Source: Phoronis australis (lineage: Eukaryota; Phoronida; Phoronidae). Taken from it: 64,000 bases of DNA. Position numbers and translations under genes: made by a program. Shown here in pieces: positions 13,343 to 25,449 of this stretch (positions are counted from its first letter, which is position 1; every line of letters starts with the position of its first letter). The stretch lies in NCBI GenBank assembly GCA_002633005.1, contig NMRA01000090.1, positions 629,715 to 693,714 on the forward strand. Direction: 5' to 3'. The notes under the pieces were generated by a model. It saw only the letters and a list, made by a program, of their open reading frames with translations, had not been told where the DNA came from and made no database searches.

Positions 13343-13753
13343 TTCATTGCCTGCCACACTAAACTGTGTACGCTGCAAGTCAAGTATTTCTTAATTTACA
13401 CAGTTTGGCGGTTTGTTTTGCAAACTTGTGCTGTAAAAATATCTTATCTTTGTTACCGTTGCCAAGGAAGCATGTAATCTGGTGAAGCCAACGAAAAGTA
13501 TCAAGTCTCATTATATTGAATAAAATCGTAACTTTTTGCGTCAGAATTTTAGTTCCCGGCGTTTTGCTAAATAAGCAGATATTGTGCATGTCGATACTGT
13601 TAAAGTAATCCAATTATTTGTATGACGAGGTTGATTCCAAATTCATTGAAGATCCATATACATGTAGCTGAATAAGGTACTGTTGCAGTTCGCATACCAC
13701 AAATGTTGTTTGTTATCCTTACAAATAACCTGAAGAAGGTCACGTTCACAATA

Positions 13754-13759
13754 TTTATT
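13754..13759 (-). terminator. Candidate poly(A) signal of the PDZ gene
   Basis: AATAAA on the minus strand about 115 bases after the stop codon of the SYNJ2BP-like gene. Confidence 0.4.
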
Positions 13760-13873
13760 TGGCTCATCCATTTTTCAACGTTAAAAGATGGACATTCTCG
13801 TTTTAGCAAGGTAGGTAAAAGCTTGTGCGTATGCGTGTTTGTCTGTTCTTACTGATAGTGACTCCACCTATCG

Positions 13874-14890
13874 TTACACCCGTGTCTGGTATTTCTTCCA
13901 GAGAAATGCTCCCAGTGCGGTCAGAGCCAGTCCACTTATTATAAGCGCAATGGTCAAACCAGAGCCGGACGAAGGCTCTTCCTTTGTTTCTTCTCCAGAT
14001 GTCTTTATTTCTTGCACTGCTTTTTTGTTGTCCTCCGCCTCTTTTGTTTTTGCTTCTACTGCTGACATGTCAAAGTCACTTTTAATATCTTGGTCGTTAA
14101 TGGCATCGGGTTTGGATGTGGGGTGGTGGACCTTCGCTTTGGGTATGACTTTTAAGTTGACGTGTACACCAGCTGCCTTGAACTTGGCAACGCAATTTGA
14201 ATGTGTTAAGTTCAGTAAAGACTGTCCGTTCACTTCAACAATCTTATCACCCTCCTTTAATTGTCCGTTAAGGTAGGCTGCTCCGTCTTTGTGAATTTTA
14301 GTAATGAATATACCCGAATCATGTTTATAGTAAGGGTGGTCTGTTCCGCCACGTATATTAAAACCAAGGCCTGTGCTAAGGCGGTTTAGTTGGATGTNTT
14401 TGTTTCTTCTCCAGATGTCTGTATTTCTTGCACTGCTTTTTTGTTGTCCTCCGCCTCTTTTGTTTTTGCTTCTACTGCTGACATGTCAAAGTCACTTTTA
14501 ATATCTTGGTCGTTAATGGCATCGGGTTTGGATGTGGGGTGGTGGACCTTCGCTTTGGGTATGACTTTTAATTTGACGTTTACACCAGCTGCCTTGAACT
14601 TGGCAACGCAATTTGAATGTGTTAAGTTCAGTAAAGACTGTCCGTTCACTTCAACAATCTTATCACCCTCCTTTAATTGTCCGTTAAGGTAGGCTGCTCC
14701 GTCTTTGTGGATTTTAGTAATGAAAATACCCGAATCATGTTTATAGTAAGGGTGGTCTGTTCCGCCACGTATATTAAAACCAAGGCCTGTGCTAAGGCGG
14801 TTTAGTTGGATGTCAATGAAGTCAGAAGGTAGATAACTATCCATGCCAATATCTTTGATGTAAGTTCCCAAGATGTTTCTCTGGGCAATG
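13874..14890 (-). CDS. SYNJ2BP-like: SYNJ2BP/OMP25-like PDZ tail-anchored protein
   Basis: The coding frame starts at ATG 14844 ([20 protein letters not shown]) and ends at TAA 13874. The repeat around the N at 14398 must be collapsed to read it, giving about 184 residues. A single PDZ domain (about residues 8-97) has the GLGF loop and GGTDH. A charged linker (about 98-157) follows, then a C-terminal membrane anchor ([20 protein letters not shown]) ending WKKYQTRV. This is the layout of synaptojanin-2-binding protein, an outer mitochondrial membrane scaffold. The exon begins at 14890 after a strong acceptor (CTTCTGTGTCACCTGCAG), so the in-frame residues upstream of MDSY are 5' UTR or intron; the vertebrate protein also starts just before its PDZ. 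The whole coding region sits in one exon, unlike the multi-exon vertebrate gene. Confidence 0.85.
13983..14813. repeat. 415-bp direct duplication across a single N (probable haplotype join)
   Basis: Bases 13983-14397 and 14399-14813 are nearly identical, with only a handful of substitutions, and abut the single N at 14398. The break falls inside the PDZ gene, so one copy lacks the C-terminus and the other the N-terminus. Two alleles joined by the assembler explain this better than a real tandem duplication. Confidence 0.85.
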
Positions 14891-15409
14891 CTGCAGGTGA
14901 CACAGAAGGTAACGTCATATTTACGTTGATATGACGTCACCATAATTGTACATCTTCACCAATGTAAAAACTAACAGCACAAATTCTCGCTTACTGATTT
15001 CTGATGGGAAATGAGGGCTCGACTAATTTCCGTAAACCTACTGCTTGTTTGTGTCTAATTTTACTCCCCAAATGTTTTGCCATTCGATCATACCACCATT
15101 AATTCTAGCTCATGTTTGACTCAATACAATTTCCAAATAATTTTTCAAAACACCAACCCTTATTTTAATGAAAATCAATGAGGATTTAACCCTTAAATTA
15201 GGGTCGTTGCATCGGTCTTCAATAATATTTAGAGAGTTTACTCTCAGTGTGTATCAAATCAAAAACAGGCTTAGTAATGAAAATAAACCAGCACAAGAAA
15301 AGATATATCCACTAGTACGGTAGAAATTTTAAGAGATAATTTCATCCAACCTTAGTTTCTGCTTGCAAATCACAACATGTGTGTAAACACAATTATTCTC
15401 CATAGTTCA

Positions 15410-15640
15410 TTTGATACGTTGACGTAGAAATGTCGCCGCACGAGGTGGAAGATAGTCAGTAGTGGCAGAGCCTCTCATTTCACGCGTCCCATACAGCCTG
15501 CCCGGGGCTGACATGACTTACTTCCCCAGGTTGTAACCGACGTCGCAACACGTACACCGCATTGTCATTAGTTAGTGTTGCGCACTACTTTTTGGTGCCC
15601 CCTTGTCAATGTTCTAGCTTCGCCATATAAATGACTGTGC
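15410..15640 (-). promoter_or_regulatory. CpG-richer promoter-like patch and possible 5' UTR exon of the PDZ gene
   Basis: This patch has clearly more CpG than its surroundings. On the minus strand it offers a consensus donor (GGGAA|GTAAGTCATG near 15512) upstream of the acceptor at 14890. A non-coding first exon for the SYNJ2BP-like gene would fit. No TATA or initiator is evident. Confidence 0.3.
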
Positions 15641-16700
15641 TGGCCCGCATGCCAGTTAAGTGAATATGGCATCGAAAACCATATCACTCATTTTGAATAC
15701 TTCACTTTATTTATATACACTATACAAATTGACGATATAAAAGAATAAATCTGGAGTTAGCTTTGTACGGAATATAATACCCTATTTTTCCATATTAAGA
15801 GTATCATAGATATCCGAATTAATTTGAAATAGCTAATCGCGTTGCAAAAAGACTTTGAGGTGGCTGCCGCCGCCCTAGCTCTTCTAAGACGCCTTAGCTA
15901 TTAGCAGTGAATACGTAATTGCTAACCAACGCGATCTGGTGTTTAAAACAATGTTAAGCTCATCCGATCTAGAATGAGGTGGCAACAAAGCTCACTAGCA
16001 ATGGGTACAGGTGTCATTTTTGGCATTTCATTGTTGGTCAAACCTCTTAAACTCCGACGAGTTTTTGTAGATGGCCGATAGTTTCGTTGTTAGTATTGGT
16101 AACAGAAATAGATTTCCACAGATTATCAATATAATACCATTGTACTGCTTGCCTTCAGTGTTACTTTCCGATGATTGTTTCGTGTCTCGACCATGATGAG
16201 TACAAGACAGCCTTGAAATAGGGGTGGTTTCCATTATTTATTCTTATAGTGTTGCTCGCAAAAAGGCACCGCCGTCCATTCCATTACCAAGTGCTAATTT
16301 AAGAATTTGTACAAACTGCGATGTTGGCACGCCATCTTTTTGGTCAGATCACGTTACTTAATGAATATAAATCTTGAAAGATTTCTGCCCCAGACCCACG
16401 CCTCACTGAAAAAATATTTTTATACACGAACTACGATGGTTTTGCATGTTGGAACACGCGCGCATTCACGCTTGCGCTGTTGAAATTGTGTTAAAACAAC
16501 AATGCAAAACAATCGTTTTTGCTGCGCCACCAACGTGTGCAAGCAGTGAATTCATATAACAATATCTAAGCGTATCACATCATTGCTCGCGTGACGTGAC
16601 TTGAGAAAATACTTGGCGTAATTCGTAAATGCTAGGGCACCATCTGTTTGGTGTAGCATGACGAGTGTAATTTAGGTAATGACGCCATATTTAACTTACA

Positions 16701-16752
16701 ATGTTGCTCAACATGGAAATCGCTTTGATATGTTTGTCCTTCGTTATGACTG
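16701..16752 (+). CDS. Signal-peptide first exon of a plus-strand gene
   Basis: ATG at 16701 starts MLLNMEIALICLSFVMT, a short hydrophobic leader. It ends at a consensus donor (GTAAGTAC) in phase 1, the same design as the first exons at 60401 and 63540. A possible second exon (16823-16851, reading LKVVQLKLQ, donor GTATGTC) follows after an intron of only about 70 bases. The rest of the gene was not traced; exons at 21994-22077 and 27642-27710 are on the same strand and in a compatible phase (0/0) but the link is speculative. Confidence 0.45.
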
Positions 16753-17072
16753 GTAAGTACTGCTAAATACTACTAATAACCACAACACATAGCCTTCAAG
16801 CAAACTCTGAACCTTCAACAGCATTGAAAGTCGTCCAGTTGAAATTACAGGTATGTCATTTAGTGTCAAAGGGATATGATAGAGACGGCTAAAATCAGCA
16901 TGACTTGTACTTAGCAGGTCTCAGCGACGGTACTCCTGAGTCCTTATTTGTGTTTGAGCTAAGTATTGGCTAAGTCTGCCTTCTGCCCTACTGTTACTCT
17001 CCTATCGTCACAGGATTATAGACGCCATTCTCCTTTTCGAGAGTTACATAATATGATGTAATGATTGAAATA

Positions 17073-17078
17073 TTTATT
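17073..17078 (-). terminator. Candidate poly(A) signal
   Basis: AATAAA on the minus strand shortly after the stop codon at 17105. Confidence 0.35.
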
Positions 17079-17104
17079 GCAAATGCACAGATTTGAAACA
17101 CCTC

Positions 17105-17252
17105 CTAGGGATCATTTGAGGCATGCAGAACACACAGGTGGTGTTTCAAATTTAAGTTAGTGCGAACTTCATTCAGAACAGAACAGAATGTCACGTGACT
17201 GTCGACATGGAGAATGTCGTCGAACTCCCCGTCATTCCGTTGTGATAACAAG
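17105..17252 (-). CDS. Terminal exon of an unidentified minus-strand gene
   Basis: After an acceptor (CTTTTGGTTTAAG) the frame runs 49 codons to TAG: LLSQRNDGEFDDILHVDSHV, then a stretch ending VLHASNDP. An AATAAA lies 27 bases past the stop (17078-17073). Entry is phase 2, which matches the exit phase of the exon at 23598-23523, so both could belong to one gene. No domain is recognised. Confidence 0.35.
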
Positions 17253-18099
17253 CTTAAACCAAAAGGAAGATTTAGATTGGAAATCATGACCGTCATATAC
17301 ATGTACGACGTTTGATAACTGCAAGACTGAAGTCATGATTTTATCCGTCTCCTGACCAAAATCGCTTTGCTCTTATAAATGAAGTTCGCTCATGCGCAGA
17401 TATGAAATACTTCTGTGGGATAATTTGTGGCTACAAAAAATACCTGAGCATTTCCGGATGTATTTGGGGCTACGAAATATCCTGAGGTGTTCCAGACGGT
17501 GGAAACATTCAATTGAATGGCATTCGGGTCAAAGTATTAACTTTAAATCCTCAATAAAGCCGCCTCCTATCACAGCAAAAGCAAACAAAATATGATTTAC
17601 ACAACTCGTCGTTATGGACTTGGTCTCACATTGTTTCTTAGTCAAATTGAAAGGGATTTCAGAGCTTCAAAATAAATGACATTTTGTTATTGTTTAAGGA
17701 GAGACTCTTCTGTATATGTTGGCTTGCTACGACGTCTCATTTTATGCGCCGACAATGGCCTCAAGGGATAAATAGCTGTCTTTGCAAACCAATAATCACT
17801 TCTCATTTAGGTAAGAAACAAATCTAAATCAAAAGTTCTTTAGAGGGAACGCAAACTTTTCAAAGCCGCATTCAAGACTTGTTTTCTGGCTCATGTCAAA
17901 ATCTTTACTTGGTATCGACGGTCCTTTATCGCCAATGGTCAGGGCTGGTGCATTGAGGATGACAAGGAAGTCTGTTTGGTATGGTTAGACATACAGTACA
18001 CGTATGATGCCCTCACTAGATGGATAAATTGTTCACCATGCAAAATCACCCATTGGTGGCAACTGTTTCTTTGAAGTACTACAGTTTTTGTTCTACTTG

Positions 18100-18545
18100 A
18101 TTTGTCGGTCTAAAAATTCGCCTATCCCGGATCTAAGAATCGAAACCGGAGTCTCTCCCGAAGACAAAGACGTCACCTAGCTACAGAGACCCATTTGGGA
18201 AACACCGTGTCCTCAAAAAAATCCCTCACAGGTGTTTCACAAATGAGCATGTTGTACCATCTACAAGCACAGCAAGTGTTAGAATGATTCTCAAAATAAA
18301 GAATGTCGCCTACTGTATACCCATGTGATGACATATATTTAATGAAGAGTTAAAGTTACAGCATGTAGGACCTTATCGTACTGAGTAAAACATCTAAAAA
18401 ACTATACTATACTATGTAAAATTAGATTTTTCATTTCTTGCGTATCTGTTATTAATTGAGTCACAAGGAGACAGTGTGGTTTGAGCTCCGGACTCCTGTT
18501 TGGGAGACCATGGTTCGAATCCTGGCTTCACTGGCTGACAATCGA
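18100..18545. repeat. Two tRNA-like SINE heads in opposite orientation
   Basis: At 18475-18545 (+) the B box GGTTCGAATCC and a flanking CAGTG...CACTGG are present. At about 18120-18190 (-) a TAGCTAGGTGACG...GGTTTCGATTC unit has A-box and B-box like spacing. Neither folds as an intact tRNA. Confidence 0.35.
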
Positions 18546-18739
18546 GCATGACACAAATGTGTCTTCTACTCCTCTGACCTCGGTCTTACCAGTGAATGTT
18601 TGCAAGCTAGGGAGTGAATGAGGACATCGATGTAATGCGAAAACGATTTCTGGGGCTGTTCTCGTATATATTTATGCTGCCATCTGCCTATTTTAAGAAT
18701 TGTTACACGTAACTATATGTTTTAGTGAAAAAAGAAAAA

Positions 18740-18990
18740 GTATTCTGATAGCAAAGGGACAGTATCAATAACGTGATCAAATTTTATTTGATATAAATGT
18801 TCAAGGTGAGATATTGAAAACGCTATTACAGTTACCCAAAATGTCATTTCGTTTTAAATTTATGCAAATTTTAAAGATTTTTCATTAAAGTCATATTTTT
18901 GATAGCCCCTGTTGCAAAACTGAAACACTTTAGAGAGCAATGCATAATGCATGTAGTGTCTGAAATTGCATGTGGGTCCAGCCAAGACAT
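18740..18990 (+). repeat. Dispersed AT-rich repeat (copies near 4100-4440 and 30480-30720)
   Basis: Shared features in order are AAAGTCNTATTTTTGAT, GTTGCAAA, CATTTT and CAGTGCATAA-type blocks followed by a G-rich end. The copies are diverged, so the element is old. No coding capacity is seen. Confidence 0.4.
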
Positions 18991-19089
18991 TTCTGAGATA
19001 TAGTGTTCCGAAGTCAGCTAATATTGGCCATTTCTGTAGGGTCCTACATAACCTTACCGCGATAATAGTATATAAGGAAGCAGGTTAAG

Positions 19090-19520
19090 AACTATAGTCC
19101 CGTTTAGACATGGCCCGGCGCAACTGACACGGAGCAAATTGATTGGTGTCAAGCGGCCATTTACACACACACAACTCACCAACTGTGGCAAGAGGTACAA
19201 TGTAAGTTGTAGGCTGGACAGTGGAACGCACATGCCCAGGTTTATAGATGGCGGGAGTTGCAGAGGCAGTGAACCCTTATGTAAGTCATTGCACAAAGGC
19301 AGCAGCGATGATCCTTTCCGCCTTGCCCCAGTTTCGTTTTATACATATAATTGACACGGAGCAAGATGATCGTGAGCAAATTGCTCTACCTCACAAGCGG
19401 GTGGCAAAAGTTGTTACCGCAGGGTCACTTTGCTCCAGATCAGTCTTGTTTACACACATACTTGCGCTAGAACATCTCGTTCCGTGTCAGCTGATCGGCG
19501 TCAACTTTTGTAGGGAAAAG
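19090..19520. repeat. Internally repetitive element, MITE-like
   Basis: TGACACGGAGCAA occurs twice in direct orientation (about 19128 and 19350), and its inverse with the flank GCTGATCGGCGTCA occurs near 19485. The three overlapping open frames here have no domain and follow from the repeat composition. Confidence 0.3.
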
Positions 19521-20265
19521 ACACTTAAGATCGACGTCACGTACTATTTCCTCTCTTCACCAAATTCCTTTTGTTGTTGATTAAAATTCACAAGTGACGG
19601 GCAGTCTTGAAACACGAATGCTTTCCATTATTTATTCGTATAATTTTTCTCGCAATAAGGATTCCGCCTTCCACCATATTGTGATGTAAGGCAGAGCCTT
19701 GGGGGGGGGGAGCGAACACATAGAAATATCTAGAGAAAACCAACAATTTACAATTATGGCTTGGCGCTTCAGAATCGTTCATCCAGGATTCCATATACTT
19801 GTAGCTTTATCGGAAGGGACACAGTGGCCCTACACTCTATTAATTGTTTACGAAAGTAACTTAACAACCTTTTTTGCATAGACCTTCATCCCCTAACAAT
19901 CGACACCGAGTGTGTGATTGGTCTCTCATGGGAGGTCGTTGGCAATGGTCCGCCGATCATTTATGTGCCTCTTTCACGTGAAGTCCAGCGCCAATGTAGC
20001 CCAATTGGCGACAGTTCAAGTAGCAGCCACCACTGTGGGCGCACTTCATTGACTAAATGACTAATGAGAGATGTGATACATAATTGGCATATAAGAAATG
20101 ATAGCAAACAATGGATACTTGGATCACCTAACAATGGGAAAGACCTTATCGCATTTTAGCAATGATCTGATATCTGGAATGTTACTGATTAAGATAAAAG
20201 CGTAGTGGGCTTATCTCTTCACCCCATATAGGGACCCCGCCTGACTGCAACCGAAGAGCAAAGCT

Positions 20266-20445
<180 letters not shown>

Positions 20446-21993
20446 TTATTTTATATTATATTTTGTTATTATAACTTTTGAGGCCCGAAAAAATATTTAT
20501 GTCACTTGAAAATTCCAATAAAACAAGCTAAACATAATGTTTGTAATTTATTAACGGTATGACATTATGTTATCATGCTATTAAAAGCATGATATCACAT
20601 GGTTAAAAGATGCCTGCAATGACATGTCACGACCTTGGAACAAAGGCGATGTTGGTGTTCTTAGTTTTGGCCTAGTAATTAATATACAACGAATTACTGA
20701 TAAACGCCAAACCATCTGATTAAAAATATTTACGGTTTGCTAATAATTCTACGTACTTTACATAAACAAGTTCGCAGTTGCCGAATAAATTTTTACCAAT
20801 GGGTCGAGCATAACCATTACGAGCGCCCTTTCTAGACGTGCAGTCGTCCAGATGTGTGATGCAGTTGTAGTTCAGTTACGATCGCGCTCAATGATTGACG
20901 TTGTCGGCTGTCGTCTTGTAGGACTACCAGTTCCCCGCCTTCCAGGATTTTTCATCTACGCTATCGATGGATTAATGGTGGTGGAAAAATAATTTTAGTA
21001 TTGTTTTTTGGGTCAACTGTAACCATCAGACGAGCTCTCCCCCGGTTTTACCGTGTTTCCTGAGACGGCACGCTACATGTACAACGTGTCTCGCTTTCCT
21101 CAACCACAGGTAGGCCTAGAATTTAGGATCGTCGCGAGGGGATCAGAGTAATAAGGCCTACCTGTAGTTTCTCTGAAGTTGAGCCAACAGTTATGTAACT
21201 CCCCAGCTATTACGGAATGCATAGTTACCTAGACATCACTTCCAATCGGCTCAAAGAGCACTTGAATCACTTTCATGTGTTTGCACTAAGAGCGAGTTTG
21301 TAGACATAACTGGGTTTATTAGATGATATCAGACAAAAATCACTTTTGTGAACGACATTTGTTTTTAGGTGCTATGACATTTACTACGCAGCATGCGCCT
21401 GTCGATACGCTTGACGTCAAAGGTAGGCTTCCGTTTATTATTTACCGCTTTTAAGATGTCATTCGACATGAGCTTGATGCGGACATTTTGCTTGTACCGA
21501 AAGAGTGTGTTAAAATTGTTTGAAGTCTAACTGAAATAAACTGAAAGTTGGTACTATTACATTTGAATATCAAAAACGTATTGACACCTCAAAAGACATG
21601 TCTTTCGAAAAATAAAATGGTACAACCCAAAACACTTTTCATCGAAGAACACTCGATATATTTTCGAATTGGTTACATCGCTCGATAAGCTTCGACATTT
21701 ACCAGGAAACATTTTGGCTAATTCCAAAAAACCATAAGTAAATGAAGCGCCGAGCATGGCGCAGTTCTTATGTGTTTTTGTACTTTCAGTGTTAAAATTC
21801 CTCTGAAATACTGTTAAATAACAGTCAGATCGATAGCAGTGTTTCTGTTGTAGATGTGAAAAACACTTACTTAAAGACAAACCTATTCTACAGAGTGTTT
21901 CTGTTCTTGTATCAGATGAGTGTGCCACTCAAATGAAATCGTTCGAAGGACAATATTGGGACGATTAGCTCTACAAGTTGACATTATACGCAG

Positions 21994-22077
21994 CAGCTAA
22001 ACCACGACGAGTGGAGATTGGATCTGACTATTATAGGCTCGTCGATGTGTTCAACTCAGAGCCCACGGGAATGTACA
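21994..22077 (+). CDS. Putative 84-nt internal exon, two open frames
   Basis: It is bounded by ATACGCAG and a consensus donor (GTAAGTAGG). Phase 0 reads LNHDEWRLDLTIIGSSMC; phase 1 reads AKPRRVEIGSDYYRLVDVFN. Both frames are open and protein-like, and the length is a multiple of three, so it is a cassette in either phase. No family is recognised. Confidence 0.33.
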
Positions 22078-23522
22078 GTAAGTAGGAGTCTTACTGGTAA
22101 CAACGGATTCGCGCAGGGGACTTACTTCAGCGGGGCCACAGCCTTGAAAATCTTGAAATGTTTGACTCGATTCTCTGCAACGGTATGCCAAAACCGCAAA
22201 TAAGATGCAATTTCATCATCGACACTTTTCAAATCAGGTCGTAAAGGGGTCTATGAGACAGTGACTCCGTCACCTTTTACCTTCTTACCTCCATTGTACA
22301 TTCTGTATTCCGCGACCTGCCACACGATTTGTAGGTTTTCATAAGCCTGGTTTGTGACATTCTCCTTCAATGTGAAAAAGTCTTGTACGTCGCTGTGTTA
22401 CTTGATGACCGAAAAGTGTTTTACTGCAACAAATTTACCCTAACGTATTATGCGTTTTAGTCGTCATTGACAGCAAGGCACCTAGACTTTATCGATATTA
22501 ATGTACACGGGATGAAATCATACGAAACCAACCGGCTTATATTGTATTGTTTAGTGCAAAATGAGGTCAAAATCATTTTCACTAGCAAATATTAACAATG
22601 TGTGAGAATTTAATTTTTTGATGGTTCAAATGTAAACCATTCTCTTTAAAACGCCTAATTAAAAATTGTCAAGAATATGTTTGCAGGAAGATACTTTCCA
22701 ATTGATTTGTACTTTGAAAAGAGTTTTGTGATCCAGCCGCTCGCTTGCACGGACGACGAGGAGCCTTGAATAAGGTTGGAGCTATATTGTTGTTATTATT
22801 ACAGGCTCTGGATCGACTGCATTGAAATTCTTCAAAATCCGCTGTTATAACCAAGACGTAGAAGCGTTTATTAAAATGAAGACGTCCTCTAGTTTGCAGT
22901 AAGTTTGAGATGCACTACGCCATGCTGGTCCTGATACCCGTTATCATACAATACTTCACCAAGGGATAACGGGTCGACAAAATCACCCGCTTGCTGTGCC
23001 AGAGCATGTGGTGGGCTTAGAGGTCGCTCGTGAAACACCGTTTCGTTTAACTGGTACAAACACTTGCATAAAATTATTTAAAATTTTTAAGAATTTCTCT
23101 CAATTTTGAGAGTTGCAGACGATTATATTTTTAAATAGAGCCGGATGAGAAAATCACTGTTGATTTTGGTGTATGTAGCTTAAAACCTGCTTCAGTATAC
23201 TTTAAACATGCTTGTTACATACTTCTCCTGGTGATGAGGGTTAAAAGCCGTTATTCTGTTTCAAAGGTAAAAGCAATCTTTTGTGAGCTTAAAATGTCTC
23301 CCATGTTGTACTTTCTGTGTATTTAATGGTCACACCAACATCGCCACCACATATGTCGGTGGTGTTGTCTAATTTACGTCAGTGGTGAAGGATGTTGGTA
23401 GCCACAACAGTCACTGTTTTTATGATTACGTATGGAAACCCAACCCTTGCTTGCATCAGATAATCACGTTTTTGCTTTCTTTTTGTAGGGTGGTAGTAAA
23501 ATTTTGCTGAAACTCAGCTTAC

Positions 23523-24846
23523 GGAATGAACATTCCATATTCAATTGCATGTCGAAAAGTAATGTCCGTGAATGTAATCTCACCGAAATGGAGATCTCCT
23601 GAAAACAAGAGCTTGCAAACTGAATGGCTGTGTGTTCCAACAAAACTAATTGTACTGTCACTACACACTGAATGAACTTGACATCCTCATTTCTTTTCCC
23701 AACTTATTTCGAGTCGCAATTCTATCATATCTACGCAACGTAGGACAGCCTTTATTGTATAAATCATGTAAACTCAACGTACTTGTGTCTGTTAAAATGA
23801 TCCGCAAGTTTACACGAATTGCATTTCTTTCTAAAGAAGCAGTGGCCTACAGCAGACGTATAGATGCCTTGTCCTAACGAAGTATGAAGATGGTATCACA
23901 GGTTTCTACAGAGATATCGTGTCGGGTAATTTCTTTAAATGGCTTATTTTCAAAACCAAAATGTTCTGCGAAACACAATGCCCAGTACATGATGACATAT
24001 TCATATGCCGTCCGACCAGAAGGCATAGGAATTTCAAATGTGAACGCTCGTCAGACGTCTGGTCTGCATTCACAGTAATTTAGCCACACCCTCAATACCC
24101 TGACGTACCTGTGGTTAGGCCTTGTTGCCCATCGTGATTGCACTTGGTGCGCCAAAACGTTATCATTTTTTGCACAATAATGTTCGTAAGACAACTCGTA
24201 GGATGCCGTTGTAAACGAAGCTTTGTTTTAAGTGACAGATCTGCCTGCTGATGAAGCGTCACGCCTGGCTTCTTTTCACATCCGATGTCGCTTAATATGT
24301 TGTACTTCACAGTCACAGGCCTGGGACAAAATATATATCAGAATTATTAGGCCTAATCGTTCAACTGGATGTCTTTATAGATATAGTACATTTCCACGAG
24401 TTAGTGAGTTGTGCTTGCTGTACACGCATCTTAACGTTTAATGTATTGCTGCACTCGAAACACTTTGTCACCCGGGCGACAATATATGCTGATCGAATGC
24501 AACATATGCCTTCGACATTGACACGTCTGTGAACAATATATGTCAGGTGTGACAATATGTGCAGTGACCACAGGCATTTCAACAGCATTCCAACAAACTA
24601 ATAACAAGGCATATTGGTTGCTCTCATTATTCTTGATTACTAATGATGGAAATGTGCGGATGGTTCAGATGGTGAATTATACTCACCTTAACTGCTCATT
24701 TCAGATAAGCCAGTAGACGGTCTCACTCTCAACACGCGCTGTAAGGATATCTCGTCCGATTTCGAAAGCGGAAGTGGCCACTTCCACTTGTATAACCGTA
24801 CGCTCATGCTTTGTAATGAATACGTGTAGAACAAACGTTAAATCGA
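23523..24846 (-). CDS. Two exons of an unidentified beta-rich extracellular protein
   Basis: Exon 24846-24727 has a good acceptor (CAATCTTTGACAG) and a donor GTGAGACC, phase 1 in and out, and reads DLTFVLHVFITKHERTVIQV then EVATSAFEIGRDILTARVE. Exon 23598-23523 has a strong acceptor (CTCTTGTTTTCAG) and donor GTAAGCTG, phase 1 in and 2 out, and reads DLHFGEITFTDITFRHAIEY then GMFIP. They join in frame. Alternating hydrophobic residues suggest beta strands. Without splicing at 24727 the frame stops at 24701. The family is unknown. Confidence 0.42.
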
Positions 24847-25269
24847 CTGTCAAAGATTGAACAACTTTTAAATTAACACGCAATTTTAATGCTCGATTGT
24901 TTTAACCTGATGATTACACAATTTGTATTTTAAAAACAACATTGAATGTATATTAACATCGATCAGCGATATCCGAAACACAATAATCTACAAATAGGCT
25001 TAAACTAAACATATTTTCTACTAATGACGAGTTTTCGATCAACATCATTCCATCCTACTTATCAAACGAAAACAACCTGTTCATTCACAAAATACATGTA
25101 ACTTTCGAGTTATTCTGGAAACATAGTGGAAGTTAGTTAACGGCAGCTTATATGGACAAAAATGATCGATATTCATGACACTAGGATCCTTCAGTTGCAC
25201 ATAGACTGTCGAATTATAAATTCTACGAACTTGGTTGAAGGCCGGTGTTGTATGTGCAAGTTCTTCCAG

Positions 25270-25421
25270 AAATTTTTATGAGACAATAAACCTGCGCTCA
25301 GTCGAAAAAGCGTACATTTTGATTGAGAGCCCTGCCGCTATTCCAAAGCAACACGGAGGGTTGATACGAGCCCACCGTGTACACAGGGAGCTGATCAGTA
25401 TTCTAAACATTCCCACTAAAG
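25270..25421 (+). CDS. Putative internal exon, unknown protein
   Basis: It runs from acceptor AAGTTCTTCCAG to donor AAAG|GTAACA, phase 2 in and 1 out, 50 full codons open, reading NFYETINLRSVEKAYILIES then IPKQHGGLIRAHRVHREL. Upstream in-frame codons are also open. No motif is recognised. Confidence 0.3.
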
Positions 25422-25449
25422 GTAACAATACTAGTAAACTCTAGGGGTA

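Noticed and set aside
16028-16234. Minus frame with a hydrophobic stretch (NGIILIICGNLFLLPIL)
   Set aside because: No donor or partner exon found; may be chance.
21557-21928. 123-codon minus frame
   Set aside because: No recognisable motif and no convincing splice or start context.
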